A program made the position numbers and the translations under genes. Source: Caldifarciminota bacterium (GTDB lineage Bacteria; Hydrothermota; Tepidihabitantia; Tepidihabitantales; Tepidihabitantaceae). From it: a stretch of DNA of 26,351 nucleotides. A model generated the notes under the pieces. The model was not told the DNA's origin. It searched no databases and worked only from the letters and a program-made list of their open reading frames with translations. The stretch spans positions 1 through 26,351 of the forward strand of contig JAFGRF010000025.1 of assembly GCA_016935295.1 (NCBI GenBank). The letters run 5' to 3'. Positions 7,779-16,080 of this stretch are shown here, piece after piece (positions within the stretch are counted from its first letter, which is position 1; every line of letters starts with the position of its first letter).

Positions 7779-9558
7779 TCGTACCAAGGTACTCATTGCC
7801 GTCGCGGCCGCGGTCTGGAGCGGCTTGCTCTTCTTTCTTGGCTACATCCAACTCGGCCGCTGGAAGCACTACGAGCGTGAGGCTATGGGTCAGCAGGGCG
7901 AGACGCTTGACCTGCACGCGACGCGGGGCCGCGTGTACGACGCGGCCGGCCGGCCGCTGACGCTCAACCGTTCTTGCTGCTCCATCCGTATCCTACCGCA
8001 GTGGGCGCGCGACAAGGACATGCTGGCCGGGATTCTGGCGCAGTTCGGCCTGGCCGAGCGCAGGACCATCGCTAGGGAGATCCGCCGCCGCGACCGGCTA
8101 TTCTGGTTCCGACGCGACGTTGACTACGCGGTTGGCGATTCGTTGCGCCGGGTGCTGGTCGAGCGGCAGTTCAGCAACTGCACCTACGTCGAGGATGAGT
8201 ATGCACGGGTCTACCCGCACGGCGAGCTATGCGCCAACGTCGTCGGGTTCACCGGTGACGGTCGTGGCCGGGCAGGCATCGAGTTCGAGTACGATTCAGT
8301 GCTGCGTGGCAGAGGAGGGTGGGTTCAACTTCAGAAGGACGCGATCGGCCGGGCCTTCCCTTATCCCAGCTTCCCGACGAAGCGTCCGGTCCCCGGTCTT
8401 GACATCCACTTGACTCTGGACCTGGATGTGCAGCAGGTCTGCTACGATGCCCTGAAGCAACGCGTCGCGGCGTGCGGGGCGCTGGGTGGTTCGGCGATAG
8501 TGCTTGATGCCACGCGAGGTTCAATACTGGGATTGGCCGACTACCCAGGCTACGATCCCATGCGGTTTGCGGCGTACCCCGCTGAGACGTACAAGTCCGC
8601 GGCCCTGTCCGACCAGTTTGAGCCCGGGTCGTCTTTCAAACTGGTTGCTTGCGCTGCGGCGCTCGAAAGCCCGGACGCAGATCGGCTGACGCGCGAGACT
8701 TTTGACGTCTCTTCGGGGTTCATAGAAGTCGGCAAGTACAAGATCCACGATGTACACAAGAACGGTGTGCTCGATTTCCCCGGTCTCTTCATCAAGTCAT
8801 CGAACCCCGGCTGTGTGCTCCTTTCCCTGCAGCTTGACCCGGAGAAGTTCTACGAACTCGCGCGGGCGCTCGGGTTTGGCAACGCGGTCGGTGTCGGACT
8901 GCCCAACGAAGGAAGCGGGCGGATCGACCCGCCCCGGAGACTCAACCGACTGCGCTTCGCCAACGTCGTCTTCGGTCAGGGCGTGACCGTTACCCTGTTG
9001 CAGCTCGCTGCCGCCTACCTGTGCGTGGCAAACGACGGTGCCTATCTTCGGCCGTATCTCATCGAGTCGGTCAGGCAGCCGCAGGCTGCCAACTCCATTC
9101 GGCAAGCTTCGCTTTCCGGTTTCCTGTCCGGACTGCGGTCCGCACGGGCTACCGTTAAGCAGTTCAGTCCGAGTCGGCTGAGGCAGGCGATCAGGCCGGA
9201 GACTGCGCGCCGGATGAAGGACATCCTCGAGCGCGTCGTGACCGAAGGGACCGGCGAACTCGCACGGATTGACGGCGTGTCGGTCTGCGGCAAGACCGGG
9301 ACTGCCCAGAAGGTCGAGCCGGGCGGCGGCTATTCGAAAACCAGGTCCCGCATGACCTTTGTCGGTTTCTTTCCGAAGGAGAAGCCCAGGTACGTCATCG
9401 CGGTTCTCGTCGACGAGCCGAAGACCGAGCGCTTCGCGCACACGACCACGTGTCCGGTGTTCAGGCAGATCGGCGAGGACCTGATTCTGCTGGAGCGCAT
9501 GCGGAGCAGAGAAGCCGACCGGTTCGCCGAATCTAGGGGGCGGGGTGTGAGAGGTTAG
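7762..9558 (+). CDS. ftsI: Septal class B penicillin-binding protein, D,D-transpeptidase (FtsI/PBP3)
   Basis: 598 residues. A membrane anchor (about 10-31) is followed by the class B dimerisation domain, opening with the RGRVYDAAGRPLT block (55-67), and by the transpeptidase domain. All three catalytic motifs are present: SxxK as SSFK with Ser290 after EPG, SxN as SSN (346-348), and KTG as KTGTAQK (511-517). There are no PASTA repeats after the transpeptidase domain. It cross-links septal peptidoglycan made by FtsW. Between the DGAYLRPYLIESV block and SPSRLRQAIRPETARR lies a somewhat longer loop than usual; its DNA has a perfect GGCAGCC/GGCTGCC hairpin (9074-9090). The ATG lies within ftsL; one base separates the stop from murE. 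Confidence 0.94.
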   Translation: MRQPISRTKVLIAVAAAVWSGLLFFLGYIQLGRWKHYEREAMGQQGETLDLHATRGRVYDAAGRPLTLNRSCCSIRILPQWARDKDMLAGILAQFGLAERRTIAREIRRRDRLFWFRRDVDYAVGDSLRRVLVERQFSNCTYVEDEYARVYPHGELCANVVGFTGDGRGRAGIEFEYDSVLRGRGGWVQLQKDAIGRAFPYPSFPTKRPVPGLDIHLTLDLDVQQVCYDALKQRVAACGALGGSAIVLDATRGSILGLADYPGYDPMRFAAYPAETYKSAALSDQFEPGSSFKLVACAAALESPDADRLTRETFDVSSGFIEVGKYKIHDVHKNGVLDFPGLFIKSSNPGCVLLSLQLDPEKFYELARALGFGNAVGVGLPNEGSGRIDPPRRLNRLRFANVVFGQGVTVTLLQLAAAYLCVANDGAYLRPYLIESVRQPQAANSIRQASLSGFLSGLRSARATVKQFSPSRLRQAIRPETARRMKDILERVVTEGTGELARIDGVSVCGKTGTAQKVEPGGGYSKTRSRMTFVGFFPKEKPRYVIAVLVDEPKTERFAHTTTCPVFRQIGEDLILLERMRSREADRFAESRGRGVRG

Positions 9559-9559
9559 G

Positions 9560-11026
9560 GTGAAGCGTATCGCGGACCTGACCAAGGGTGTTCCCTGCAC
9601 GGTGCAGGGCAACTCGGCCCTGGAGATCAAGGGGCTTGCCTATCACTCGGCGGCGGTGAAGCCCGGCTATCTCTTTGTCGCTATCGAAGGGTTCAAGGTT
9701 TCAGGACAGCAATACATCGACGAGGCCGTCAACCGCGGCGCGGTCGCGGTAGCGACGACCGATGTGAACAGCGTGCACAAGAACTGGGTGACCGTGGTAC
9801 AGACCAAGAGCCCACGCCGCTTCCTGGCGCAGGTCGCGAACCGCTACTACGACTTCCCGGCCCGCAAACTCAGCCTTGTCGGTATCACCGGCACCAATGG
9901 CAAGACGACTACGGCTTTCCTCGTCCGCGCAATGGCGAGGCAGGCCGGCATCGAGCCCGGGTTCGTCGGGACAGTCGAGTACTTTGACGGCGGCGATACC
10001 GTCAAGGCGGGGCAGACTACGCCGGAGAGCCTCGATTTCGTGCAGCTTCTGGCGCGGCTGGTCGAGAAGCAGATTCCGCTCTGCATCGCCGAGGTTTCCT
10101 CGCACTCCCTCGCGCTCGACCGGGTGTTCGACCTTGACTTTAAGGTCGGCGCATTCACCAACCTGACCCAGGATCACCTTGATTTTCACCGGACCCTTGA
10201 CGCCTACCGCGAGGCCAAAATGCGGCTCTTCACAGAGCTCATCCCGAGCGCCGTGGTGGTTACCAACCTCGACGACGCGATGGGACGGGACATTCCGCAC
10301 CAGACCAAGGCCCGGGTCATCTCCTACGGCACGCGACCGGATATCGAGCCGATACCTGCCATCTCGGGTAGGGTCACGTGCGTCCGGCCGGACGGGCTCG
10401 ACTGTGACGTGGCTATTGACGCCCGCACCTGGCCGGTGAGGCTCAAGCTCATCGGCCGTCACAACCTCGCCAATCTGCTGGCGGCCATCAGTACTGGCAA
10501 GGCCCTCGGCTGGGCGCCGGAGATGATGGTTGCCGGAGCAGAGATTCTGGTTGCAGTTCCCGGCCGGCTCGAGCCGGTGGAAGCCGGCCAGCCTTTCAGG
10601 GTATACGTGGACTTCGCGCATACTCCGGACGCGCTGCGCCGCGTCATCTCGACGGTCAGGGAGTTCACGACCGGCCGGGTTATCGTCGTGTTCGGCTGCG
10701 GCGGGGACCGCGATCGCGGCAAGCGGCCGCTGATGGGCGATGCGGTTGTTCAGCTGGCCGACGTGGCGATCGTGACATCGGACAACCCGCGGGGCGAATC
10801 GCCGCAGGCGATAATCGCCGAGATCGTGCGGGGCATGGGTTCAGCGTCCAAGGTCGTGGAGCCTGACCGCAAAGAGGCAATCCGCCACGCCCTGGCTGAG
10901 GCGAAGCCCGGGGATGCGGTCGTTATCGCCGGCAAAGGACACGAGGACTACCAGATCGTCGGTACCGAACGCCGGCATTTTGACGACCGCGAGACGGTCC
11001 GCGAACTGCTGGAAGGGAAGGCCTAG
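9560..11026 (+). CDS. murE: UDP-MurNAc-L-Ala-D-Glu:meso-diaminopimelate ligase MurE
   Basis: 488 residues, normal for the family. The N-terminal UDP-binding domain is followed by the ATP-binding P-loop GTNGKTTT (111-118), the central ligase domain (IAEVSSHSLALDRV, NLTQDHLDFH) and the C-terminal domain with DFAHTPDAL, GCGGDRDRGKRPLM and DNPRGESP. The DNPR tetrad (408-411) is the known marker for meso-diaminopimelate rather than lysine, which implies a Gram-negative-type stem peptide. The start is GTG at 9560, one base after the ftsI stop, with GAGAGG just upstream. mraY follows with no gap; in most bacteria murF lies here, so murF is missing from this site. Confidence 0.96.
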   Translation: MKRIADLTKGVPCTVQGNSALEIKGLAYHSAAVKPGYLFVAIEGFKVSGQQYIDEAVNRGAVAVATTDVNSVHKNWVTVVQTKSPRRFLAQVANRYYDFPARKLSLVGITGTNGKTTTAFLVRAMARQAGIEPGFVGTVEYFDGGDTVKAGQTTPESLDFVQLLARLVEKQIPLCIAEVSSHSLALDRVFDLDFKVGAFTNLTQDHLDFHRTLDAYREAKMRLFTELIPSAVVVTNLDDAMGRDIPHQTKARVISYGTRPDIEPIPAISGRVTCVRPDGLDCDVAIDARTWPVRLKLIGRHNLANLLAAISTGKALGWAPEMMVAGAEILVAVPGRLEPVEAGQPFRVYVDFAHTPDALRRVISTVREFTTGRVIVVFGCGGDRDRGKRPLMGDAVVQLADVAIVTSDNPRGESPQAIIAEIVRGMGSASKVVEPDRKEAIRHALAEAKPGDAVVIAGKGHEDYQIVGTERRHFDDRETVRELLEGKA

Positions 11027-12130
11027 GTGCTCTACTCCCTGCTCGCATCGCTGCGCGAAGGACACGGTCCGATGCTGGCCGCCCTGGCCAACATCATGAA
11101 GTACATCACCTTCCGGGCGGCCATGGCCGGCGGGCTCGCCATCGTGCTCGTGTTGCTGCTCGGGCCTTCGCTTATCCGGCTGGTGAAGCGGCTGAACATC
11201 GGTCAGAACATACGCGACGAGGTGCCGGACAGCCACAAGGGCAAGGCCGGCACGCCAACGATGGGTGGTGTTCTCATCCTTGCGGCAGGAATCCTCGCGG
11301 TATTCCTCTTCGCCGACCTCCGAAACCGCCAGATACAGCTCGGCCTGCTGGTGGCATGCTGGCTCGGATTACTCGGATTCGCGGATGACTATGTCAAAGT
11401 CAGGCTCAGAAGACCGCGCGGGCTGAGCAAGACGGTCAAGCTGCTCTGCCAGTTCTCGCTGGCCTTCTTCGTCGGAGCGGTGCTCTACTTCATCCCGGTA
11501 GACCCGGCGAACCGCTCGACGACGAACGTTCTGCTCTTCAAGAACATCGTTGTCCAGTTCGGCTGGTTCTACATCCCGTTCGTGATGCTGGTCATCGTGT
11601 CGGCGTCAAATGCCGTGAATCTAGCCGATGGCCTCGACGGCCTCGCCGCCGGGCTGGTGACCATAGCGTTGGGAAGTTACGCCGTCCTCAGCTACGTGTC
11701 GGGCCACTACAAGCTCGCTCAGTATCTCAACATCATGTTCATACCGACGGGTGGCGAGATGACCATATTCTGCCTCGCCATGGTTGGCGCCTGCCTTGGT
11801 TTCCTCTGGTTCAACGCCTGGCCGGCTCAGGTTTTCATGGGCGACACCGGGTCGCTGCCGCTGGGCGGCGCCCTCGGCCTTGCCGCGATACTCTGCAAGC
11901 ACGAAATCCTGCTGCCGATTGTAGGCGGCGTGCTCGTGATGGAGACCGGCTCGACCCTGCTGCAGATCTTCTGGTTCCACGCGACCGGAGGAAAGCGGCT
12001 GTTTCGCATGGCACCGTTGCATCACCACTTCGAGCTCGCCGGCTGGTCTGAACCGCAGGTGGTTACCCGGTTCATGATTCTCGCCGTGCTCTTCGGGCTG
12101 GCGGCGCTGGGAACCCTGAAGATCAGATGA
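11027..12130 (+). CDS. mraY: Phospho-MurNAc-pentapeptide translocase MraY (lipid I synthesis)
   Basis: 367-residue polytopic membrane enzyme that joins phospho-MurNAc-pentapeptide to undecaprenyl phosphate. Family blocks are all present: KAGTPTMGG, the catalytic Asp pair in GFADDYVK, NAVNLADGLDGLA, FNAWPAQVFMGDTGSLPLGG, and the cytoplasmic APLHHHFEL with the following GWSEPQVVTRF. The start is GTG at 11027, directly after the murE TAG, with a GGAAGGGAAGG ribosome-binding region. The stop overlaps the murD start as ATGA, which suggests translational coupling. Confidence 0.96.
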   Translation: MLYSLLASLREGHGPMLAALANIMKYITFRAAMAGGLAIVLVLLLGPSLIRLVKRLNIGQNIRDEVPDSHKGKAGTPTMGGVLILAAGILAVFLFADLRNRQIQLGLLVACWLGLLGFADDYVKVRLRRPRGLSKTVKLLCQFSLAFFVGAVLYFIPVDPANRSTTNVLLFKNIVVQFGWFYIPFVMLVIVSASNAVNLADGLDGLAAGLVTIALGSYAVLSYVSGHYKLAQYLNIMFIPTGGEMTIFCLAMVGACLGFLWFNAWPAQVFMGDTGSLPLGGALGLAAILCKHEILLPIVGGVLVMETGSTLLQIFWFHATGGKRLFRMAPLHHHFELAGWSEPQVVTRFMILAVLFGLAALGTLKIR

Positions 12131-13593
12131 GCCGTCCACAGGCCACAAGCCACAAGCCGCAAGCTCGGAACCTTGAGCTTGGCGTTGGAAATCTGACGCC
12201 CGGAGATCTGAAAAGCGCCAGGGTGCTGGTGGTCGGGATGGGGAGGTCCGGGACCGCGGTTGCCCGGTTCCTGCTGTGGGCCGGTGCACGGGTAGTCGGC
12301 AGCGACGAAGCCCCGGCAGTACTGGACTCCGAACCGGTGTCACGCTTGCGGAAGGCAGGCATGACGACGACGCGTCGGCCTGAGTCAGCGCGAGTCGACT
12401 GGGTAGTCGTGAGTCCCGGCATCAGCAACAACCGTCCGTTGGTTCAGGTTCTGCGCCGGCGAATGATCCCGGTTGTCGATGAACTCGACCTCGCGAGCCG
12501 GATGCTCGCGGCGAGCCCGGTCGGACAGCGCGGGGGCGGGCCGATCATCGCCATTACCGGCACGAACGGCAAGTCGACCACGACTGCCCTGACCGCGCAG
12601 ATGCTTGAGGGATCGGGCAAGAGCGTGTTCTGCGGCGGCAACCTGGCGCCGGGACGTCCACTTTCAGCCGCGCTGCTGGAAGGGCCGAGAGACTACTACG
12701 TTGTCGAGACATCGAGCTTCCAGCTCGAGCGGGCCCGCTGGCTCAAGCCCAGGGTCGCCGTGGTTCTCAACATCACCGCCGACCACCTCAATCGTCACGG
12801 CACGGTTCGTCGCTACGCGGACTGCAAACTCAGGATACTCGACCGCCAGGACGGCAGCGACTACGCGGTACTCAACCACGATGACCCGTTGGTCTACGCA
12901 GCCAGAACACGCGGCAAGGGTAGGAAGCACTTCTTCTCCATGCGGCGACGTGACGTTGACGTCCGTTTCGCCGACGGGAGCATCTGGGCAGATGACCGCG
13001 AAGTACTCACTTGCCGCAAGCTGAGGCTCCCCGGGACGCACAACATCCAGAACTGCCTTGCTGCCATTGCGGCGGTGCGGCTGCTCGGCGTTGGGCTCGC
13101 TCCGATCCGTCGCACGCTCAAGACCTTTGCCGGTCTGCCGCACCGGCTGGAGCACGTTCGCCGGCTCCGCGGCGTCGACTACATCAACAGCTCCATGACC
13201 ACGAACCCGGCGGCCGGTGCCGGATCGCTTGAGGCCGTCGCCGAAGCGCGTGGTGCAGAGGGTGGGCGGCGAGCCAGGCGGGTGGTCCTGATTGCCGGCG
13301 GCAGAGAGAAGGCCTTGCCCACGGCGGAGTACACCCGGGCAATGAAGAAGTACGCGAAGTGGGTCATCCTGGTTGGCGAGAGCAGCACGCGCCTCTCGCG
13401 TGAGCTCGACGACCTCGGGTTCCGTGGCTACGACGTGCTGCCGGACTTGAAGGCGGCGCTCCGCGCCGCCAGGGCCAAGGCCCGGGACGGAGACGCGGTG
13501 CTTTTTGCTCCCGGTTTTGCCAGCTTCGACCAGTTCCGGGACTTCGAGGCCCGGGGTGAGGCATTCCGCAAGGAAGTGAACGATCTTGCATAG
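12127..13593 (+). CDS. murD: UDP-MurNAc-L-alanine:D-glutamate ligase MurD
   Basis: 488 residues. Family sequence begins at about residue 29 (LKSARVLVVGMGRSGTAVARFL, read as the nucleotide-binding-like N-domain); then VVSPGIS, the P-loop GTNGKSTT (145-152), ETSSFQLE, NITADHLNRHG, LPHRLE and a C-terminal domain ending with FAPGFASFDQFRDFEARGE. The first 20 or so residues (SRPQATSHKPQARNLELG) do not match MurD and are encoded by a heptanucleotide array (12136-12163) plus a dyad; they lengthen the N-terminus beyond the usual start. The ATG overlaps the mraY stop, and no better start is seen downstream before the conserved region. Confidence 0.95.
   Translation: MSRPQATSHKPQARNLELGVGNLTPGDLKSARVLVVGMGRSGTAVARFLLWAGARVVGSDEAPAVLDSEPVSRLRKAGMTTTRRPESARVDWVVVSPGISNNRPLVQVLRRRMIPVVDELDLASRMLAASPVGQRGGGPIIAITGTNGKSTTTALTAQMLEGSGKSVFCGGNLAPGRPLSAALLEGPRDYYVVETSSFQLERARWLKPRVAVVLNITADHLNRHGTVRRYADCKLRILDRQDGSDYAVLNHDDPLVYAARTRGKGRKHFFSMRRRDVDVRFADGSIWADDREVLTCRKLRLPGTHNIQNCLAAIAAVRLLGVGLAPIRRTLKTFAGLPHRLEHVRRLRGVDYINSSMTTNPAAGAGSLEAVAEARGAEGGRRARRVVLIAGGREKALPTAEYTRAMKKYAKWVILVGESSTRLSRELDDLGFRGYDVLPDLKAALRAARAKARDGDAVLFAPGFASFDQFRDFEARGEAFRKEVNDLA
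12136..12181 (+). repeat. Heptanucleotide array (CCACAAG type) with dyad, in the 5' end of murD
   Basis: Four phased 7-mers of CCACAAG type (12136-12163) lead into a perfect 7-bp inverted repeat, CAAGCTC (12160-12166) with GAGCTTG (12175-12181). It is translated as the non-conserved leader of MurD. Confidence 0.75.
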
Positions 13594-14848
13594 GCGGCGG
13601 CCGGCCTCAGCAATGCCCGTCGGGCGTAACATCGCGGCGGTTGCCGTCGGGCAGTGGGAGGGTCTGCGCCGGCCGGAGCGGCCGTCCGGACCGATCGATT
13701 CCACTGTGCTATTCGTCGTCGTGACTTTGGTTCTGATTGGGGTCACGCTCGTCTACGCCACGACCTGTCACAAGGGCGTGGCGTTCTTGAAGTCGCAGGG
13801 CCTGCGTGCGGTCGCAGGACTGCTGGCGCTCTTTCTGGGCGCAAGGCTCCGCTACACCATCTGGAACAGCAAGGTCAAGTGGGTGCTGCTCTTCGGCTTC
13901 GTCGCACTGCTGGCCCTTACACTCGCAGTCGGTCTTGTGTTCAAGGGAGCGCAGCGCTGGATGCAGTTCGGGCCCTTCATGTTCCAGCCGGCCGAATTTG
14001 CCAAGTACGCGCTGCTCGTGTGGCTGGCCGGGCATTTCGACTCGCTCAAAGAAATGGGCAAGGACCAGCACGTCTTCTGGGGGTTCCTGCTGCCCGGAGC
14101 GGTCGTGCTCGCTGTCGTGGGGATGACGCTGCTGCAACCGGCCGTCGGCACAAGCTTCATCATTGCTGTCGCCAGCCTGGCGCTGTTCGTGGTCGTCGGT
14201 GTGAAGTGGTGGCGCCTTGCCGTTACTGTCGGCGCCGGAGTCGCGCTGTTCGTGCTGGCTGTGACGTGCATCCCGCACGCCCGCGACCGTCTGGCGAAGT
14301 TCCGGGACGGTGGGCATCGCCAGCAGGAGCAATCGCTGATAGCGATTGGTTCGGGCGGTCCGTTCGGCCGGGGTCTCGGCGAGAGCCGCCAGAAGTTCCA
14401 GTTCCTGCCAAAGATGTACAACGACTTCATATTCGCCGAAATCGGAGAGGAGTTCGGGTTCATCGGCAGCGCCGGTGTCTGCCTGCTCTACCTCGTCTTG
14501 TTCCTGTACGGCATGAGGATCAGTTCGGAGGCGCGCACGCCGTTCGGCCAGCACCTTGCCGCGGGAATCACGATCACCATCTTCCTTTATGCCGTTGTTC
14601 ACATCGCCGTTGCACTGGGACTGATACCGACCACGGGCCAACCTCTGCCTTTCATATCGACCGGCGGGTCGGCCTTGCTCTCCAACCTGTTCGCAGTCGG
14701 CGTCCTGCTCAACATCTCTCGCTACCGGCGGAACCGCGTGGCGGTGGACGTGCCGGCGGTTCCGCGCGGGAGCGTTGTCCGTTCAGGTTCGGCCGCTCCG
14801 ACCCGGCACCGGGTACTGGTGCTGGGGAGATTCGGAGGCAGGGTTTGA
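13586..14848 (+). CDS. ftsW: Septal peptidoglycan glycosyltransferase FtsW (SEDS family)
   Basis: 420 residues with about ten membrane helices. SEDS marks: KGAQRWMQFGPFMFQPAE with AKYALLVW, the FAEIGEEFGFIGS loop, and LIPTTGQPLPFISTGGSAL before the last helices. It polymerises lipid II at the septum with its partner ftsI, four genes upstream. I take the TTG at 13586, which follows AAGGAAGTGA at good distance and overlaps the murD stop by 8 bases; an ATG at 13613 is the alternative and would remove nine residues. The C-terminal cytoplasmic tail after RYRRNR is about 40 residues, rich in Arg, Val and Ser. Next comes a 49-base gap made mostly of heptad repeat. Confidence 0.94.
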   Translation: MHRRRPASAMPVGRNIAAVAVGQWEGLRRPERPSGPIDSTVLFVVVTLVLIGVTLVYATTCHKGVAFLKSQGLRAVAGLLALFLGARLRYTIWNSKVKWVLLFGFVALLALTLAVGLVFKGAQRWMQFGPFMFQPAEFAKYALLVWLAGHFDSLKEMGKDQHVFWGFLLPGAVVLAVVGMTLLQPAVGTSFIIAVASLALFVVVGVKWWRLAVTVGAGVALFVLAVTCIPHARDRLAKFRDGGHRQQEQSLIAIGSGGPFGRGLGESRQKFQFLPKMYNDFIFAEIGEEFGFIGSAGVCLLYLVLFLYGMRISSEARTPFGQHLAAGITITIFLYAVVHIAVALGLIPTTGQPLPFISTGGSALLSNLFAVGVLLNISRYRRNRVAVDVPAVPRGSVVRSGSAAPTRHRVLVLGRFGGRV

Positions 14849-14854
14849 GGGAAA

Positions 14855-14889
14855 TGCCGAAACGCGAAGTCCGAATGCCGAATGACGGA
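14855..14889 (+). repeat. Heptanucleotide array (TGCCGAA type) between ftsW and murG
   Basis: Five consecutive 7-mers in perfect phase, of the form NNSCGAA degenerating to TGACGGA. They fill most of the 49-base gap, and the end of the array (GGAG, 14887-14890) can serve as the ribosome-binding site of the murG GTG at 14898. Confidence 0.8.
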
Positions 14890-14897
14890 GAAGAAGG

Positions 14898-15974
14898 GTG
14901 AAGGTGGTGCTCGGTGCGGGCGGCACGGGCGGGCACGTGTTTCCGGCCCTGGCACTCGCAATCGAGATGAGGGACATGGGAATCGACGTGCTCTGGGCGG
15001 GACGAGAGTCCGGCCTCGAGAAACAGGTTGCGGTCGAGAACGGCTTCGGCTTTGCGCCCCTTGCCTCATCCGGTTTCTACGGCAAGGGCATCGGCGGCAA
15101 GGCACGTGCTGCCTGGCTTCTCTCCCGCGGGCTCGCGCAGGCCATCGGCCTCCTGCGGCGCGTGACGCCGTCCGGGGTCGCGGCCACGGGCGGGTTTGCC
15201 ACCGCCGCGCTGCTGGCTGCGACCGAGTTCGGCGGAACTCCGTACTTCCTGCTTGAGCAGAACTGCATTCCCGGTCGAGTGACGAGCTTCTTCGCGCCCA
15301 GAGCGCGCGAGACGTTCCTCGCGTTCCCGAGTGCGAAGCCTCTCCCCGGGACAAACAGCGTGGCCGGCAATCCGCTGCGCCGCGAATTCCAGGCCGGGGA
15401 ACGCAGCGACGACGGAAAGACGGTGCTTTTCATCGGCGGCAGCCTTGGCGCCCAGGCACTGAACGTCGCTGCCCTGGATGCGGCCGCGGCGCTCACCAAC
15501 CTGGATTTCGTCATCCTCACGGGCCGCCGGGACTATGAGTACGTCCGGTCCCGGGTCCGTTCGAAGAACGTCGAACTGGTGGAGTTCACGAGCCATCCGG
15601 AGGAGCTGTACCGGAGGGCGACAATAGCTGTGTCCCGGGCAGGCGGCGTGGTCCTATCCGAGCTGGTTGCCTTCGGCATACCTGCCATACTCATTCCCTT
15701 CCCCCATGCCACCGACCGGCATCAGGACGCGAACGCGGAATACCTGGCATCGGTCGGGGCAGCCACAGTTCTGGACCAAAGCCGCCTGTCCGGACTCACC
15801 AGCCTTGTCCGTACGTTGGTGGACGACACAAAGCGTCGGCAGCAAATGGAGGCGGCGGCGCGCTCCATCGCCAAACCCGACGCAGCGGCGTCGATAGCTA
15901 GGAAGATAGTCGAGGAGTTGAGCCAAGGACAGGAGTCAAGCTCGAAGTCCGAAGCTCCGACAACGAGTCAATGA
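14898..15974 (+). CDS. murG: Lipid II synthase MurG (UDP-GlcNAc transferase, GT28)
   Basis: 358 residues with a GT-B fold. The N-domain has the glycine-rich GAGGTGGHVFPALA (7-20), ATGGFATAA and LEQNCIPGRVTSFFA; the C-domain has IGGSLGAQALN and the UDP-GlcNAc site, VSRAGGVVLSELVAFGIPAI, then PFPHATDRHQDANA. It adds GlcNAc to lipid I on the inner membrane face. The start is GTG at 14898. The last 14 residues (QESSSKSEAPTTSQ) fall outside the fold and are encoded by the beginning of the repeat element that continues into the gap before murC. Confidence 0.95.
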   Translation: MKVVLGAGGTGGHVFPALALAIEMRDMGIDVLWAGRESGLEKQVAVENGFGFAPLASSGFYGKGIGGKARAAWLLSRGLAQAIGLLRRVTPSGVAATGGFATAALLAATEFGGTPYFLLEQNCIPGRVTSFFAPRARETFLAFPSAKPLPGTNSVAGNPLRREFQAGERSDDGKTVLFIGGSLGAQALNVAALDAAAALTNLDFVILTGRRDYEYVRSRVRSKNVELVEFTSHPEELYRRATIAVSRAGGVVLSELVAFGIPAILIPFPHATDRHQDANAEYLASVGAATVLDQSRLSGLTSLVRTLVDDTKRRQQMEAAARSIAKPDAAASIARKIVEELSQGQESSSKSEAPTTSQ

Positions 15975-16069
15975 AGGCAAGACCCGAGGTCCGAACCACG
16001 CATTCCGAGTTGGTCTTTGTCCTTCATTCGAGCTTGATTCGGAATTCGGTATTCGGAATTCGTCATTCC
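15936..16069 (+). repeat. Palindromic heptad-repeat element spanning the murG 3' end and the murG-murC gap
   Basis: The left arm holds phased 7-mers of CGAAGTC type (15943-15970) and the right arm phased 7-mers of GAATTCG type (16035-16069). Nested perfect inverted repeats join them: TCAAGCTCGAA (15936-15946) with 16027-16037, AATGAAGG (15970-15977) with 16021-16028, and AAGACC (15979-15984) with 16012-16017. It encodes the MurG tail and fills the 106-base gap; GGAGG for murC follows at 16071-16075. A stable RNA hairpin inside the operon transcript is likely. Confidence 0.82.
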
Positions 16070-16080
16070 TGGAGGTTCGT

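Noticed and set aside
13654..14901. 415-codon plus-strand frame overlapping ftsW
   Set aside because: It is the alternative frame of a clearly recognised ftsW; the long open frame results from high GC content.
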